DNA of 64,000 bases from an uncultured Syntrophobacterales bacterium (lineage in GTDB: Bacteria > Desulfobacterota > Syntrophia > Syntrophales > UBA5619). The position numbers and the translations under genes are program-made. The notes below the pieces were generated by a model, which worked only from the letters and a program-made list of their open reading frames with translations, was not told where the DNA came from and did no database searches. The stretch spans positions 145,005-209,004 of the forward strand of contig CAIYSL010000068.1 of assembly GCA_903928915.1 (NCBI GenBank), written 5' to 3'. This document shows positions 17,401-26,480 of this stretch, in pieces. Position 1 is the stretch's first letter. Each line of letters starts with the position of its first letter.

Positions 17401-18126
17401 ATGAATCGCCGCATCCGCATCGTCCTTGGGTTGTTGTCCTTTTTCCTGGGCTGGGGGCTGTGGGGGGCCGCGTCCGACGGTTCGGCCGCCGTCCTGAAGG
17501 AGGGGATGATCAAGAAGATCGTCGCCGAGCACATCCAGCGCCATATGCCCTGGGACCCCGAGAACGTGCGCCTCACCTTTGTCGGCGGGGGCAGCGATAT
17601 CGCCGTTCCCGCGCCGGAGTACACCATCGATACCCAGGCGCGCCCCAACGAGCCCTACATCGGGGATTCCTTCGTCACGCTGAAGCTGTACCGCGGCGGC
17701 GTGTTTCTGCTGGAGCGCCCCGTTCACGTGAAGATAGAGGTCGCCTTCGACGTATTGGTAAGCTCCCGGGCGCTGCCCGTGGGCGCCGTGATCGGCCCCG
17801 ACGATGTGCGGGTCATAAAGCGCTGGCTCACCCGCGAACCGCAGCGGACCATCGCCTCTCCGGAGGAGGCGCTGGAAAAGCGGGTCGTCAGCGCGATCCG
17901 CCCCAACCACGAGATCACCCGCACCATGCTCAGGGATGTCCCGCTGGTGAAGAAGGGGGGGATGGTGAAGATGGTCCTGAACAACGGGGCCATCACCATC
18001 ACAACCCTCGGACAGATCCAGGAAGACGGGGGCATGGGCTCTTCCGTGCGGGTCAAGAACATGGGTTCCCAACGGGTCGTCTATGCCCGCGTGATCGGCG
18101 AATCCCTCGTACAGGTAGATTTTTAG
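17401..18126 (+). CDS. flgA: P-ring assembly chaperone FlgA
   Basis: A 241-residue periplasmic protein with a signal peptide (basic start, hydrophobic core about residues 8-24). The SAF-type domain is seen as GAVIGPDDVRVIKRWL and the FlgA C-terminal domain as VKKGGMVKMVLNNGAITITT and GSSVRVKNMGSQRVVYARVI. FlgA helps FlgI form the P ring. Its position between flgG and flgH is common in bacteria with outer membranes. Confidence 0.95.
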   Translation: MNRRIRIVLGLLSFFLGWGLWGAASDGSAAVLKEGMIKKIVAEHIQRHMPWDPENVRLTFVGGGSDIAVPAPEYTIDTQARPNEPYIGDSFVTLKLYRGGVFLLERPVHVKIEVAFDVLVSSRALPVGAVIGPDDVRVIKRWLTREPQRTIASPEEALEKRVVSAIRPNHEITRTMLRDVPLVKKGGMVKMVLNNGAITITTLGQIQEDGGMGSSVRVKNMGSQRVVYARVIGESLVQVDF

Positions 18127-18135
18127 GCAGGTGCC

Positions 18136-18846
18136 ATGATGAAACAGGGTCAGACAGGGGGCAGGAGGTACAACGGGGGGGCATGGCTGTTGGCACTGCT
18201 CCTCTGCGGGTGTTCCGCCGGGATGGCGGAGCTGAAGACGCGGCCGACGATCAGCGAGGAGCCGATGCCGGCAGCGGCGCCGGCCCCCGGTTCGATATGG
18301 GCGGGGGAAAACACCCATAACCTGCTGTACGGCGACCGCAAGGCCCGGTACGTGAACGACATCGTCACGATCATCGTCAGCGAGCAGGCATCGGGAGGCA
18401 ACAAGGCCACCACGAACACCAGCCGGGACACGACGACCGGGGCGGAAATCACGGCGCTGATGGGGGTGGACAAGTCGATCACCAACAACAACGCGAACAT
18501 GGGGGGGAAGATCGAACTGGGCGGGTCGTCGACGAACGCCCTGAAGGGGACGGGAGACACGACCCGCGGGGGCAACCTCGTCGCCCGCCTGACGGCGCGG
18601 ATCACCCGGGTGATGAGCAACGGGAATCTCGTGATCGAGGGGCGGCGTCAGGTCACGGTCAATTCCGAGGACCAGTTCATCTTCATGAGCGGCATCATCC
18701 GGCCCGAGGACATAACATCGGATAACTACGTTTATTCTCAATACATAGCCGATGCACGGATCATCTACACGGGCGATGGGGTGATCAACGACAAGATGCG
18801 GCCCGGGTGGCTGACCCGGGTGGTTGACTGGGTATGGCCGTTCTGA
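18136..18846 (+). CDS. flgH: flagellar L-ring lipoprotein FlgH
   Basis: A 236-residue protein with a lipoprotein signal ([12 protein letters not shown], the likely lipidated Cys near residue 25). The mature region shows FlgH features: a short repetitive N-terminus, [25 protein letters not shown], and the C-terminal VRPEDI-like block ([25 protein letters not shown]). FlgH forms the outer-membrane L ring, which shows that the organism has an outer membrane. The gene lies between flgA and flgI. Confidence 0.95.
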   Translation: MMKQGQTGGRRYNGGAWLLALLLCGCSAGMAELKTRPTISEEPMPAAAPAPGSIWAGENTHNLLYGDRKARYVNDIVTIIVSEQASGGNKATTNTSRDTTTGAEITALMGVDKSITNNNANMGGKIELGGSSTNALKGTGDTTRGGNLVARLTARITRVMSNGNLVIEGRRQVTVNSEDQFIFMSGIIRPEDITSDNYVYSQYIADARIIYTGDGVINDKMRPGWLTRVVDWVWPF

Positions 18847-18863
18847 TTGCTGGGGAGAAGGCG

Positions 18864-20048
18864 ATGAAAACACAGGCGATGCGGCGAATGTTCACCCTGA
18901 CGATTCTGGCCGTCGCGGCCGTTGCGGCGGGTATGGGTGCCGCCGAGGCGCAGGCAGCGCGCATCAAGGATATCGCATCGATCAGCGGGGTTCGTGACAA
19001 TTACCTGCTCGGATACGGCATGGTTGTCGGCCTGGCCGGGACGGGTGACGACGTGAAAAACGGGTTCACCAAGGAGTCCCTGGCCAACCTGCTGAGCCGG
19101 CAGGGGTTGTCGATGCGGGACAAGGACATCAAGGCGGATAACGTTGCCGCCGTCATGGTTACGGCCAATCTCCCCCCCTTCGCGAAGATCGGCGCCAAGA
19201 TCGATATCACCGTCTCATCGGTCGGCAATGCCAAGAGCCTGCAGGGGGGGACCCTGCTGATGACCCCCCTGCGGGGGGCGGACGGGCAGGTCTACGCCGT
19301 TGCCCAGGGGGCGGTCGTACTGGGCGGCTTCTCGGCGGGGGGGCAGTCCGGCTCCGTGACGAAGAATCACCCCAGCGTCGGCCGGATCCCCAACGGAGCG
19401 GCGGTGGAGAGGGAGTTGCAGCAGGATTTCGCCCAGAAACGGGCGCTGACCGTCAATCTCTACCGGGATGACTTCACCACGGCCCGGAAACTGGAGGCGG
19501 TCATCAACGCCGGCGTCAAGGATGTCCAGGCGCAACAGGTGGATTCCTGCTCCGTCAACGTGCGGATCATCGCTCCCCAGCCGGGAAGGGTCATGGAGAT
19601 CGTTTCGCTCATCGAGAACCTGGACCTGCCCGTCGATGCACCCGCAGTGGTGGTGATGAACGAGAAGACCGGCACGGTCGTCATGGGCGAGAGCGTCCGG
19701 ATTTCGACGGTCGCCGTCGCCCATGGGAGCCTGACCATTCAGATCAAGGAGACCGCCAACGTCTCGCAGCCGCTTCCCTTTGCCCCCCAGCCGCCGCAGG
19801 GAACTCCTCCGGTCAAGGCAAAGGGCGGGACCATCGTCGCCCCCGGAGGCCAGACGGTGGTCACGACGGATACGAACGTGGGCGCCCAGGAAGAGAAGAG
19901 CCAGCTGGTGATCGTTCCCCATGGGGTGACGATCCAGGATCTCGTCAAGGCGCTGAACGCCATCGGGGTGACCCCCCGGGATCTGATCACGATCATGCAG
20001 ACGATCAAGGAGGCAGGGGCCCTCCAGGCGTCGTTGAAGATCATCTGA
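18864..20048 (+). CDS. flgI: flagellar P-ring protein FlgI
   Basis: A protein of 394 residues from the preferred ATG at 18864, which has a GGGGAGAAGG site upstream; an in-frame ATG at 18834 overlaps flgH and adds ten residues. A signal peptide ends near AEAQAA. FlgI hallmarks follow: RIKDIASISGVRDNYLLGYG, VGLAGTGDD, and the C-terminal GVTPRDLITIMQTIKEAGAL. FlgI forms the peptidoglycan-associated P ring with help from FlgA. Confidence 0.96.
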   Translation: MKTQAMRRMFTLTILAVAAVAAGMGAAEAQAARIKDIASISGVRDNYLLGYGMVVGLAGTGDDVKNGFTKESLANLLSRQGLSMRDKDIKADNVAAVMVTANLPPFAKIGAKIDITVSSVGNAKSLQGGTLLMTPLRGADGQVYAVAQGAVVLGGFSAGGQSGSVTKNHPSVGRIPNGAAVERELQQDFAQKRALTVNLYRDDFTTARKLEAVINAGVKDVQAQQVDSCSVNVRIIAPQPGRVMEIVSLIENLDLPVDAPAVVVMNEKTGTVVMGESVRISTVAVAHGSLTIQIKETANVSQPLPFAPQPPQGTPPVKAKGGTIVAPGGQTVVTTDTNVGAQEEKSQLVIVPHGVTIQDLVKALNAIGVTPRDLITIMQTIKEAGALQASLKII

Positions 20049-20091
20049 CGACCCAGGCCCGGTTGGGTGGGCGGCCGATTCGAGGAACGGG

Positions 20092-20400
20092 ATGGAACTC
20101 TCGGGTATCGGAAAAGGGGAACAGGCGCAGGGAGCGACGAAATCGTCGCAGACCCCCGCGGACGACGCACGGCGGGATGCGAAGCTGCGGAAGGCCTGCC
20201 AGGACTTCGAGGCGCTGTTTTTGTTCAAACTTTTTAAAGAGATGCGGCAGACTGTCCCCCGCTCGGGGTTGCTGCCCTCAGCGCCGGGAAGGGAGACCTT
20301 TCAGATGATGTTCGATCAACGGGTCGCGGAGGAGCTGTCGAGTCGGGGTGAGGGAATCGGGCTGCAGAAGATGCTGTGCGAACAGCTCCGCCGCCGGTAG
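20092..20400 (+). CDS. flgJ: FlgJ-type rod-binding protein without the muramidase domain
   Basis: A 102-residue protein with the FlgJ N-terminal domain (LRKACQDFEALFLFKLFKEMRQTVP, then ETFQMMFDQRVAEELSSRGEGIGLQKML). The peptidoglycan-hydrolysing half found in enterobacterial FlgJ is missing. A separate SLT-type lytic transglycosylase gene at 60502 in the same cluster probably supplies this activity. The gene is the last of the sigma-54 operon and stops 36 bases before the flgM promoter. Confidence 0.9.
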   Translation: MELSGIGKGEQAQGATKSSQTPADDARRDAKLRKACQDFEALFLFKLFKEMRQTVPRSGLLPSAPGRETFQMMFDQRVAEELSSRGEGIGLQKMLCEQLRRR

Positions 20401-20436
20401 GTGCGGCGACGGGACGGCATCTGCGTCTGAAGCCGC

Positions 20437-20464
20437 TAAAGTTTCATTTCCAACATGCCGATAC
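20437..20464 (+). promoter_or_regulatory. sigma-28 promoter for flgM-flgN-flgK-flgL-csrA-fliW
   Basis: TAAAGTTT starts at 20437 and GCCGATAC lies at 20457-20464, with 16 bases between TAAA and GCCG. The -35 is identical to the enterobacterial sigma-28 consensus and the -10 differs in one base. It is 35 bases upstream of the flgM start, giving the anti-sigma gene a feedback loop on its own partner. Confidence 0.88.
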
Positions 20465-20498
20465 GTGTGGTAAGATCACTGCAAAGGAGAATTGTGAC

Positions 20499-20816
20499 AT
20501 GTCAGTATCGCGAATCCAAGACGGAAACGCCCGGACGATTCAACAGACATACCTGCGCAACGAGCAGGTACGGGCGGACTCGGAACGGCAAGCGAACGAC
20601 GGGGCGGTTTCTTCTTCTCCTTCCGAGCGAGTCGATCTTTCCACCACGGCCAAGGACATCCAGCAACTGAAAGATGCACTGTCCAAGCTTCCCGATGTCC
20701 GGGAAGAGAAGATCCAGGAAGTGCGGAAGAAGCTGGAGGACGGCACCTATAACGTCAGTGCCGATCAGATTGCCGGAAAAATGGTGGGAGAATCGATCCT
20801 CGATTTGCTTGTCTGA
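20499..20816 (+). CDS. flgM: anti-sigma-28 factor FlgM
   Basis: A 105-residue hydrophilic protein. The C-terminal half matches the FlgM sigma-binding region (SERVDLSTTAKDIQQLKDAL, then VREEKIQEVRKKLEDGTYNV and IAGKMVGESIL). The start at 20499 is chosen because of the AAAGGAGAA site just before it and because the upstream extension runs through the promoter. FlgM holds FliA until the hook is complete and is then exported. Confidence 0.95.
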   Translation: MSVSRIQDGNARTIQQTYLRNEQVRADSERQANDGAVSSSPSERVDLSTTAKDIQQLKDALSKLPDVREEKIQEVRKKLEDGTYNVSADQIAGKMVGESILDLLV

Positions 20817-20953
20817 GCCACGGATCACCTCCCGGAATTTGTCGATCAAGCGGTACGTTCTTCTCCCGTGTAATCCGGTGAAGCGGGTTGCCGGCGGGAA
20901 GGACGCGCCCACGGTGCAGCGGGGGGGCCACCCGGCCTCCCGGGGAGGTGCGT

Positions 20954-21505
20954 ATGGCGTCCCAGTCAATTCCCACAGGCCACGATTTCAGCGGCGAACG
21001 GCAGGTCCAGCCGCTTATCGAATCGTTGCTGGGCGTGTTGAAGACCGAAATCGATCTCCAGAAGGAGCTCCAGCGCTCCCTCGAGGAGGAACGGCGCGCC
21101 CTGAAACACCCTGACACGAATCAGCTTTCCCAGAGCAATCAGAAGAAAGAGGGCATACTGCTCAAGGCGATGATGCTGGACGAAGTCATCGCCGACATGG
21201 TGCGGCAGATCTCCCGGACGGCAAACATCGCAGCACCGCAGGTCACCCTGTCCGACCTTTCGGCCTATGCGGCCCCTCCCCTGCAGGCGGAACTGCAGCA
21301 CTGTAGAAAATTGCTTGCTTCGCTGGTGATGAACAACCGGGAGCTGAACGAGAGCAACCGAGACCTGCTGGCGATGCTGCTGCGCCTGGTGAACAATTCG
21401 ATGCGGGTCATCACGAACCTGATGTCCGCCGATTCCGACTATGTCGGTTCGGGGCAGCGGATTTCTCCCCGGATGACGGGAGCCGTTGTGTGCATGAAAG
21501 GATAG
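20954..21505 (+). CDS. flgN: FlgN-family export chaperone
   Basis: A 183-residue, mostly helical protein with the FlgN pattern of long amphipathic helices (LIESLLGVLKTEIDLQKELQRSL, then NQKKEGILLKAMMLDE and LLASLVMNNRELNESNRDLLAMLLRLV). The ATG at 20954 is preceded by GGGGAGG; an upstream in-frame extension has atypical composition. FlgN carries FlgK and FlgL to the export gate; both genes follow directly. The gap of 137 bases from flgM holds no recognisable promoter. Confidence 0.88.
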   Translation: MASQSIPTGHDFSGERQVQPLIESLLGVLKTEIDLQKELQRSLEEERRALKHPDTNQLSQSNQKKEGILLKAMMLDEVIADMVRQISRTANIAAPQVTLSDLSAYAAPPLQAELQHCRKLLASLVMNNRELNESNRDLLAMLLRLVNNSMRVITNLMSADSDYVGSGQRISPRMTGAVVCMKG

Positions 21506-21509
21506 GAAG

Positions 21510-22883
21510 ATGGGGGTCAATGCCACTCTGAATGCGGCGCGACTGGGGTTGGCTGTCAGCCAGTTTGCGATCGACGTGACCGCGTCGAATGTGACGAACG
21601 TCAACACCCCCGGCTACGTGCGGCAACGCCCCGAGTTCGAGGCGACCGGCGTCGTCGACGTGGGAGCAAAGAGTTTCCAGGTCGGCGTCGATGTCCCGAT
21701 GGTCAAACGGGTATTCGACCGATACCTGGAGTTTCAGATTGCCGAAGGCCAGATGGAGCAGGGGTACGGCGCAACGATGCAGGACTACCTGCAGCGGGTT
21801 GAGGGGCTGTTCAACGAGACGAACGGGGGGGGCGTCAGCGAACTGCTCGGCGCCTTCTGGTCTGCCTGGCAGAATCTCAGCACGAACCCGCAGGGCGGGG
21901 CCGAGCGCACCGTGGTCCTGGCGGCGGCGCAGGATCTCGCCAACCGTTTTCGCGAATTCAGCAACGATCTGACCTCGATCAGAATGGATGCCCGCGACAA
22001 GATCAGGACGATGGTGGCGGATATCAACAGCGATGCGCGAAAAATTGCCGAGCTGAACGATGCGATCATGGCCGAGGGAGGGGAAAACGGGAACGCCAAC
22101 CTGCTCCTCAACGAGCGGTCGACTCTCCTGATGTCGCTGGCGGAGAAGATCGGGATCAACTACATCGAGGACAGCAACGGCGGTATCGCCATCTACCTGG
22201 CGAGCGGCAGCTCCCTGGTTGCGGGGGGGAACGCCCGCCAGTTGGAGATGGTCGTCGACGATATCCGGATCGCCGGTACGACGGAATCGCTCACCGCGGG
22301 CATTACCACGGGGAAGCTGGGGGCGATGCTCGAGGTACGGGATCGCGTCGTGGCGGGGTATCTGGATTCCCTCAACACGCTTGCCGCAGGGATCGTCGGG
22401 GCGGTGAACGACCGGCATGCCGCCGGGTATACGGCCGGAGGCGAAGTGGGGGGCAATTTCTTCGTCCCGGTCGGGGCCCTGGACACCGCTGCCCGGAACA
22501 TGTCCGTGAGCGCCGACATCGTCGCCGATCCCAATCGGATTGCCGCGTCAACGACGGTGGACGGCAACGGCGACAACGCACGGGAGATCGGCGCCATCTC
22601 CGATCTCTCCATCAACTGGGGCACATCGATAACGACTGCCAACGGGTATTACGGCGCCCTGTCTGCCCGGGTGGGACAGGACGTGAAGAACGCGATCAGC
22701 CGGAAGGAACACCGGGATATCATCATGAACCAGCTTGAGGAAAAATGGGAGTCGGTCTCCGGTGTTTCCGTCGACGAGGAGATGATGAACCTGATCAAGT
22801 ACCAGATGGGGTACAACGCTGCGGGACGGCTGGTGACCGTGGCCGACGAACTGATGGAAACGCTCATTAACCTGGGCAAGTAG
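21510..22883 (+). CDS. flgK: flagellar hook-filament junction protein FlgK (HAP1)
   Basis: A 457-residue protein. The N-terminus has the axial-protein motif (LNAARLGLAVSQFAIDVTASNVTNVNTPGYVRQRPEF) and the C-terminus the matching helix (VSGVSVDEEMMNLIKYQMGYNAAGRLVTVADELMETLINL). FlgK forms the first junction ring above the hook. It starts four bases after flgN and ends 15 bases before flgL. The length is within the normal range. Confidence 0.96.
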   Translation: MGVNATLNAARLGLAVSQFAIDVTASNVTNVNTPGYVRQRPEFEATGVVDVGAKSFQVGVDVPMVKRVFDRYLEFQIAEGQMEQGYGATMQDYLQRVEGLFNETNGGGVSELLGAFWSAWQNLSTNPQGGAERTVVLAAAQDLANRFREFSNDLTSIRMDARDKIRTMVADINSDARKIAELNDAIMAEGGENGNANLLLNERSTLLMSLAEKIGINYIEDSNGGIAIYLASGSSLVAGGNARQLEMVVDDIRIAGTTESLTAGITTGKLGAMLEVRDRVVAGYLDSLNTLAAGIVGAVNDRHAAGYTAGGEVGGNFFVPVGALDTAARNMSVSADIVADPNRIAASTTVDGNGDNAREIGAISDLSINWGTSITTANGYYGALSARVGQDVKNAISRKEHRDIIMNQLEEKWESVSGVSVDEEMMNLIKYQMGYNAAGRLVTVADELMETLINLGK

Positions 22884-22898
22884 CGGGGGAAACCGGTC

Positions 22899-24707
22899 AT
22901 GTCGATGCGTGTCACCGAGGGCATGAAGTTCAAGAGCAGCCTGTATAATCTGAACACCCTGCAGTCCGCCAGCAAGACGATCATGGATCAGATGAGCAGC
23001 CAGAAGAAGGTCAATCGGCCCTCCGACGATCCGACGGGTGTGGGCAAGATCCTCGACATCCGGCACGTTCAACAGATGAACGAACAGTACCGGCGGAATA
23101 TCGACGGCGCCGATTCCTGGCTGATGATGACGGAAGCCAAGCTTACGGACCTGAACGATCTGCTGGTGAACGCCCGGGAACTCGCCATCGCGCAGGCGAC
23201 CGCGACCGCGACGGCGGAAACCCGGCGCGTTGCGGCCGCCAGTGTGGATCAACTGGCCGAACAGATGTTCAGCCTCGCCAATTCTCGGTACCGGGACCGC
23301 TATATCTTCGCCGGTTCGCGGAGCGATCAGCCGCCCTTTTCCCGGGACGGTTTTCTGGGGGGGGGTGTCGATCTGGCGATGACCATGGCCTCCGGTGCGA
23401 ACAACGGGTTCGGCGGAACCGCCTCGACGGTGATTCGTTCGTTGCGGGTGACAAACGTGAAGGTCGGCGACACGATCACCCTGGAGGGGACTGTGTACAC
23501 GGCCATCGAAAGCGGCGCCGCCCCCGCGGTGGGGCAGTTCAACGTCGGCGCCACGGATGCGCAGACGGCGGACGGCCTGCGGACGGCCGTAGCGGCGGCG
23601 CAGCCCGGCGTCTACACCCTCGGCGGCGCCGGAACCGACACCATCGCGATCACCAAGAACCATCAGGTATCCGCCCAGGGGTGGGCGGATACCGCGCTTA
23701 CCCCCGTCGGGGATGCGGGCGGGGATTTGGTGATCCAGGTGGGGAGCCAGGGGACGATCACGATCGCGGATGGGGCCATCGGAGCCGCAACAACCCTTGA
23801 ACAGTTGCGCGACCTGATCAATGCCAGCCCCGACAACGCAGGACCGCGGGCCGTTACCGCGGCGATCGTCGATGACGGCAGCGGGGTCAATCCGTACCAT
23901 TTGACGATTACGGCGGACAACGGGGGGCCCGAGTACCGGGTTTCCCTACCGGGCAATCCGACGAACCTCCTGTTCAGTTCGCTCAATACCGCCGAAGTGA
24001 CCTCCCTCAGCACGAATAATCGCGCCCATTTTTCTTCCTTTGCCGGGGCGGCGAACCGAACCTCCGTGCTGAAGATCCTGAGCGGGGGGACGCTGGCGGA
24101 TGCGACCTATGCGGTCTCCCAAGACGGGGGCAGGACCTGGTCTGCGGAGATGACCGATTTGGATGCAGGGGTTGTGGAGATCGGCGACGGGGTGACGATG
24201 ACGTTCAGCGCCGGGGTGTTTTCGGCGAACGACATCTTCACGGTGCGGGCGTCGACGCCGGGGTATTACGACGGCGACGGCCAGGAGCTGGCCACCGATA
24301 TCGGGGAGGGTTCGCCGTTTGCATACAGTATCTCCGGGGAGGCGGTATTCACCGACCGCGGGGAGGTGGAAACGGATGTGTTCGAGGTGATGACCGACCT
24401 GAAGAAGGCCCTGGAGACGAACGATGTGGAGAGCATCCGGGAGCAGATCGATAAGCTGAAGGATGCCAACGACCAAGTGCAGCTCGGCATCACCACCTCC
24501 GGCGTCCGGATGGACCGGATGGAGGTCGCCCGGAACTTCCAGTCCGAGTACGATCAACGGGCGGCCGACATGCTGTCGAAGATCGAGGACGCGGACATGA
24601 CGAAGCTGGTGACGGATATGGCGACGACGCAGCTGGCGCTGCAGTCGTCGTACCTGGTGACGTCGAAGCTGACTCAGGAGACGTCGATACTCAATTTTCT
24701 CAAATAG
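22899..24707 (+). CDS. flgL: flagellar hook-filament junction protein FlgL (HAP3), enlarged
   Basis: A 602-residue protein, about twice the size of enterobacterial FlgL. The N-terminal flagellin-like helix (VTEGMKFKSSLYNLNTLQSASKTIMDQMSSQKKVNRPSDDPTG within the first 46 residues) and the C-terminal helix (MTKLVTDMATTQLALQSSYLVTSKLTQETSILNFL) are intact. The extra length is a Gly/Thr/Asp-rich beta domain from about residue 150 to 480. FlgL forms the second junction ring. It is followed closely by csrA. Confidence 0.94.
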   Translation: MSMRVTEGMKFKSSLYNLNTLQSASKTIMDQMSSQKKVNRPSDDPTGVGKILDIRHVQQMNEQYRRNIDGADSWLMMTEAKLTDLNDLLVNARELAIAQATATATAETRRVAAASVDQLAEQMFSLANSRYRDRYIFAGSRSDQPPFSRDGFLGGGVDLAMTMASGANNGFGGTASTVIRSLRVTNVKVGDTITLEGTVYTAIESGAAPAVGQFNVGATDAQTADGLRTAVAAAQPGVYTLGGAGTDTIAITKNHQVSAQGWADTALTPVGDAGGDLVIQVGSQGTITIADGAIGAATTLEQLRDLINASPDNAGPRAVTAAIVDDGSGVNPYHLTITADNGGPEYRVSLPGNPTNLLFSSLNTAEVTSLSTNNRAHFSSFAGAANRTSVLKILSGGTLADATYAVSQDGGRTWSAEMTDLDAGVVEIGDGVTMTFSAGVFSANDIFTVRASTPGYYDGDGQELATDIGEGSPFAYSISGEAVFTDRGEVETDVFEVMTDLKKALETNDVESIREQIDKLKDANDQVQLGITTSGVRMDRMEVARNFQSEYDQRAADMLSKIEDADMTKLVTDMATTQLALQSSYLVTSKLTQETSILNFLK

Positions 24708-24719
24708 AGGAGAGCAACG

Positions 24720-24968
24720 ATGCTGATCCTGACACGGAAGTTGGGAGAATCGATTCAGATCGGCGATGACATCCGGGTTACCTTGCTGGATATCAAGGGC
24801 AAGCAGATTCGAATCGGGATCGAGGCGCCGCGGGAAGTGATGGTTCATCGGGAAGAGGTCTACCGGATGATCCAGGAGCAGAATCTGCAGGCTGCGCACT
24901 TTGCGCTGGCCGTTGCGGAGACGGAGAATCTGGCGGGCGTCTGGGACAGATTGAGCGGGAATCAGTGA
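24720..24968 (+). CDS. csrA: carbon storage regulator CsrA
   Basis: An 82-residue CsrA with the conserved [18 protein letters not shown] start, the [18 protein letters not shown] core, and a longer C-terminal tail than the 61-residue E. coli protein, as is common in non-gamma-proteobacteria. CsrA binds ANGGA motifs in mRNA and blocks translation. It is coupled to fliW and preceded by GAGGAGAG. The fliC leader (51308-51373) carries two plausible binding motifs. Confidence 0.97.
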   Translation: MLILTRKLGESIQIGDDIRVTLLDIKGKQIRIGIEAPREVMVHREEVYRMIQEQNLQAAHFALAVAETENLAGVWDRLSGNQ

Positions 24969-24978
24969 GGCGAACGGT

Positions 24979-25449
24979 ATGAAGTTCCAAACGAAGCGCT
25001 TCGGCGCTATCGACGTGGATGAAACCCGGGTGATCAGGATGAAAGGGGGTATCTTAGGGTTCGAGCATCTGCTGACCTATACCCTCCTGATCCAGGACCC
25101 GCACAATCCGTTGTGGTGGCTGCAGTCTCTGGAGGACGACGGCCTCGCCTTCGTCGTGACGGATCCGCTGGTCATCCGGGCAGACTATCGTCCGGAGATC
25201 CCCAGGGCGGCCCTGGCCTTTCTGGATATCATGCAGGAGGGAGCGCTGTCCCTGCTGGCCATCGTGACGATCCGCTCCCAACCCTTTCGGGTGACGGCAA
25301 ACCTGAGGGCGCCGCTGGTCATCAATGCGGAAACCCGTGTCGGGGGGCAGGTCGTTCTCGATGACGAAACGTACCAGGTCCGTCAGGAGATCATCCCGCC
25401 CACCGCAGCGGAACGGGGGCTGGCCGCGGTATGCGTTGCCGGCCCGTAG
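24979..25449 (+). CDS. fliW: flagellar assembly factor FliW
   Basis: A 156-residue protein with FliW features: FGAIDVDETRVIRMKGGILGFEHL at the start, then LWWLQSLEDDGLAFVVTDPL and NLRAPLVINAETRVGGQVVL. FliW binds either flagellin or CsrA; when flagellin is scarce it releases CsrA inhibition by a partner switch. The gene lies ten bases after csrA, the standard pairing. It is the last gene of the sigma-28 operon. Confidence 0.95.
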   Translation: MKFQTKRFGAIDVDETRVIRMKGGILGFEHLLTYTLLIQDPHNPLWWLQSLEDDGLAFVVTDPLVIRADYRPEIPRAALAFLDIMQEGALSLLAIVTIRSQPFRVTANLRAPLVINAETRVGGQVVLDDETYQVRQEIIPPTAAERGLAAVCVAGP

Positions 25450-25484
25450 CCGGCTCTCCGCCCCGTTTTTCTTCCCTGCCGGGG

Positions 25485-25521
25485 CAGCGGTTTTCCCCTG
25501 CGGGGAACTGCCGCTGCTTTT
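25485..25521 (+). terminator. putative terminator hairpin after fliW
   Basis: CAGCGG (25485-25490) can pair with CCGCTG (25511-25516), and the inner CCCC with GGGG, with an internal mismatch in between; a short CTTTT follows. The 239-base gap between fliW and the convergent gene at 25689 holds no gene. It also has a perfect 8-bp stem with a TTAG loop at 25569-25588, which may serve the opposite strand. Confidence 0.45.
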
Positions 25522-25568
25522 CGCGCTGCAACGCCTGCGCGTAGTCTTTCAGTTGGATCGGGATGACC

Positions 25569-25588
25569 GCGGACCGTTAGCGGTCCGC
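25569..25588. repeat. perfect inverted repeat in the fliW convergent gap
   Basis: GCGGACCG at 25569-25576 pairs exactly with CGGTCCGC at 25581-25588 across a TTAG loop. It lies between the convergent genes fliW and the minus-strand gene ending at 25689. No T run flanks it on either strand, so it is at most a processing or weak termination hairpin. Confidence 0.5.
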
Positions 25589-25688
25589 AGAGGCGGGAGA
25601 TGCGTGGAGATCCATCCGCGGGCGGCGAACCGTTCAAAGAACGGCGCCGGCCGCTTCGTATCTGCGGGCGTACTCAACGACCGATTTC

Positions 25689-26141
25689 TCAGACGTAATC
25701 GCCCCGGTTGAATTTTATGACCTCCACCGTCGAGGCGACAAGGGTGCGGTTGAGGATATCTTTCAGTTTATCCCCCTCGGGCAATGATTCCAGCGTCGGG
25801 ATGAGTTCCGTCGCTTTCGCCTCCATCTGCCGGAGCAGCGGATAGGCCTCCTTGAGCGAAGCCCGCGGATCGGCCATTTTCCGCTCGTACGCCTCCATGA
25901 GGTGCAGAAACTTGTCGATGCTCTCCACCGTCTGCGCGCGGTCCACCCCGGACGGAACGGTCAGGTTCAGGCCGGAGAGGCCCTGCAGAGGCGCCAGTGC
26001 GTTGGCTGACACCGCTTGTCCGCCCTGCGGGGTCATCGCCTTTTCCAGCAATTCGTCAAATCCGCCGACAGCGGACTTGCCCTGTTGGTGCTTTCTTGGC
26101 GGTTGGACGATGCCTGCTGTGTCCTGGGTGTAGATCTTCAT
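25689..26141 (-). CDS. hypothetical flagellar-cluster protein
   Basis: A 150-residue protein of unknown function. The first 60 residues are polar and likely disordered (MKIYTQDTAGIVQPPRKHQ), the rest is helical (VESIDKFLHLMEAYERKMADP, LREMEAKATELIPTLESL-like segments, ending in VEVIKFNRGDYV). No signal peptide or membrane helix is present. It is the only minus-strand gene between fliW and the HDOD gene, and has a good sigma-54 site 85 bases upstream, which indicates a flagellar-class role. GGAAGAAAGGAA precedes the ATG as a ribosome binding site on the minus strand. Confidence 0.75.
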   Translation of the reverse strand: MKIYTQDTAGIVQPPRKHQQGKSAVGGFDELLEKAMTPQGGQAVSANALAPLQGLSGLNLTVPSGVDRAQTVESIDKFLHLMEAYERKMADPRASLKEAYPLLRQMEAKATELIPTLESLPEGDKLKDILNRTLVASTVEVIKFNRGDYV

Positions 26142-26225
26142 GGCCGGTTCCTTTCTTCCCCCTGTTCTGGTGGTGTTGACACCGAGGACCGATGCTTCAT
26201 CGTGCGGCCCCTATGCACTGCCTGA

Positions 26226-26242
26226 AAGCAATCACTATGCCA
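26226..26242 (-). promoter_or_regulatory. sigma-54 promoter for the minus-strand gene at 25689
   Basis: Read on the minus strand the site is TGGCAT, a 5-base spacer (AGTGA), and TTGCTT. It matches the site at 15817 in 10 of the 12 fixed positions or better and lies about 85 bases upstream of the start at 26141. Initiation would be near 26217. Confidence 0.72.
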
Positions 26243-26480
26243 TGTCCGATTTTCCGTCCCCTATCCTGAGCGGCGATACACGCTCCCGCAAGGAAGGGCG
26301 TTGCCGGACAGGCTTTATTTATATAACATACAGATAATATTATTAAAATATGAAAAGAGTTCTTCGGCGGCTGAAAGCCGGTCCGCTGACGGCAGGGATT
26401 ATGCGGCCCTGACCCCGTTGGTGGCCGGAATAATTTTCCGTTTTCGCGGAAAAAACCTCCCGCCGTTCAGGGGGGAGCCG

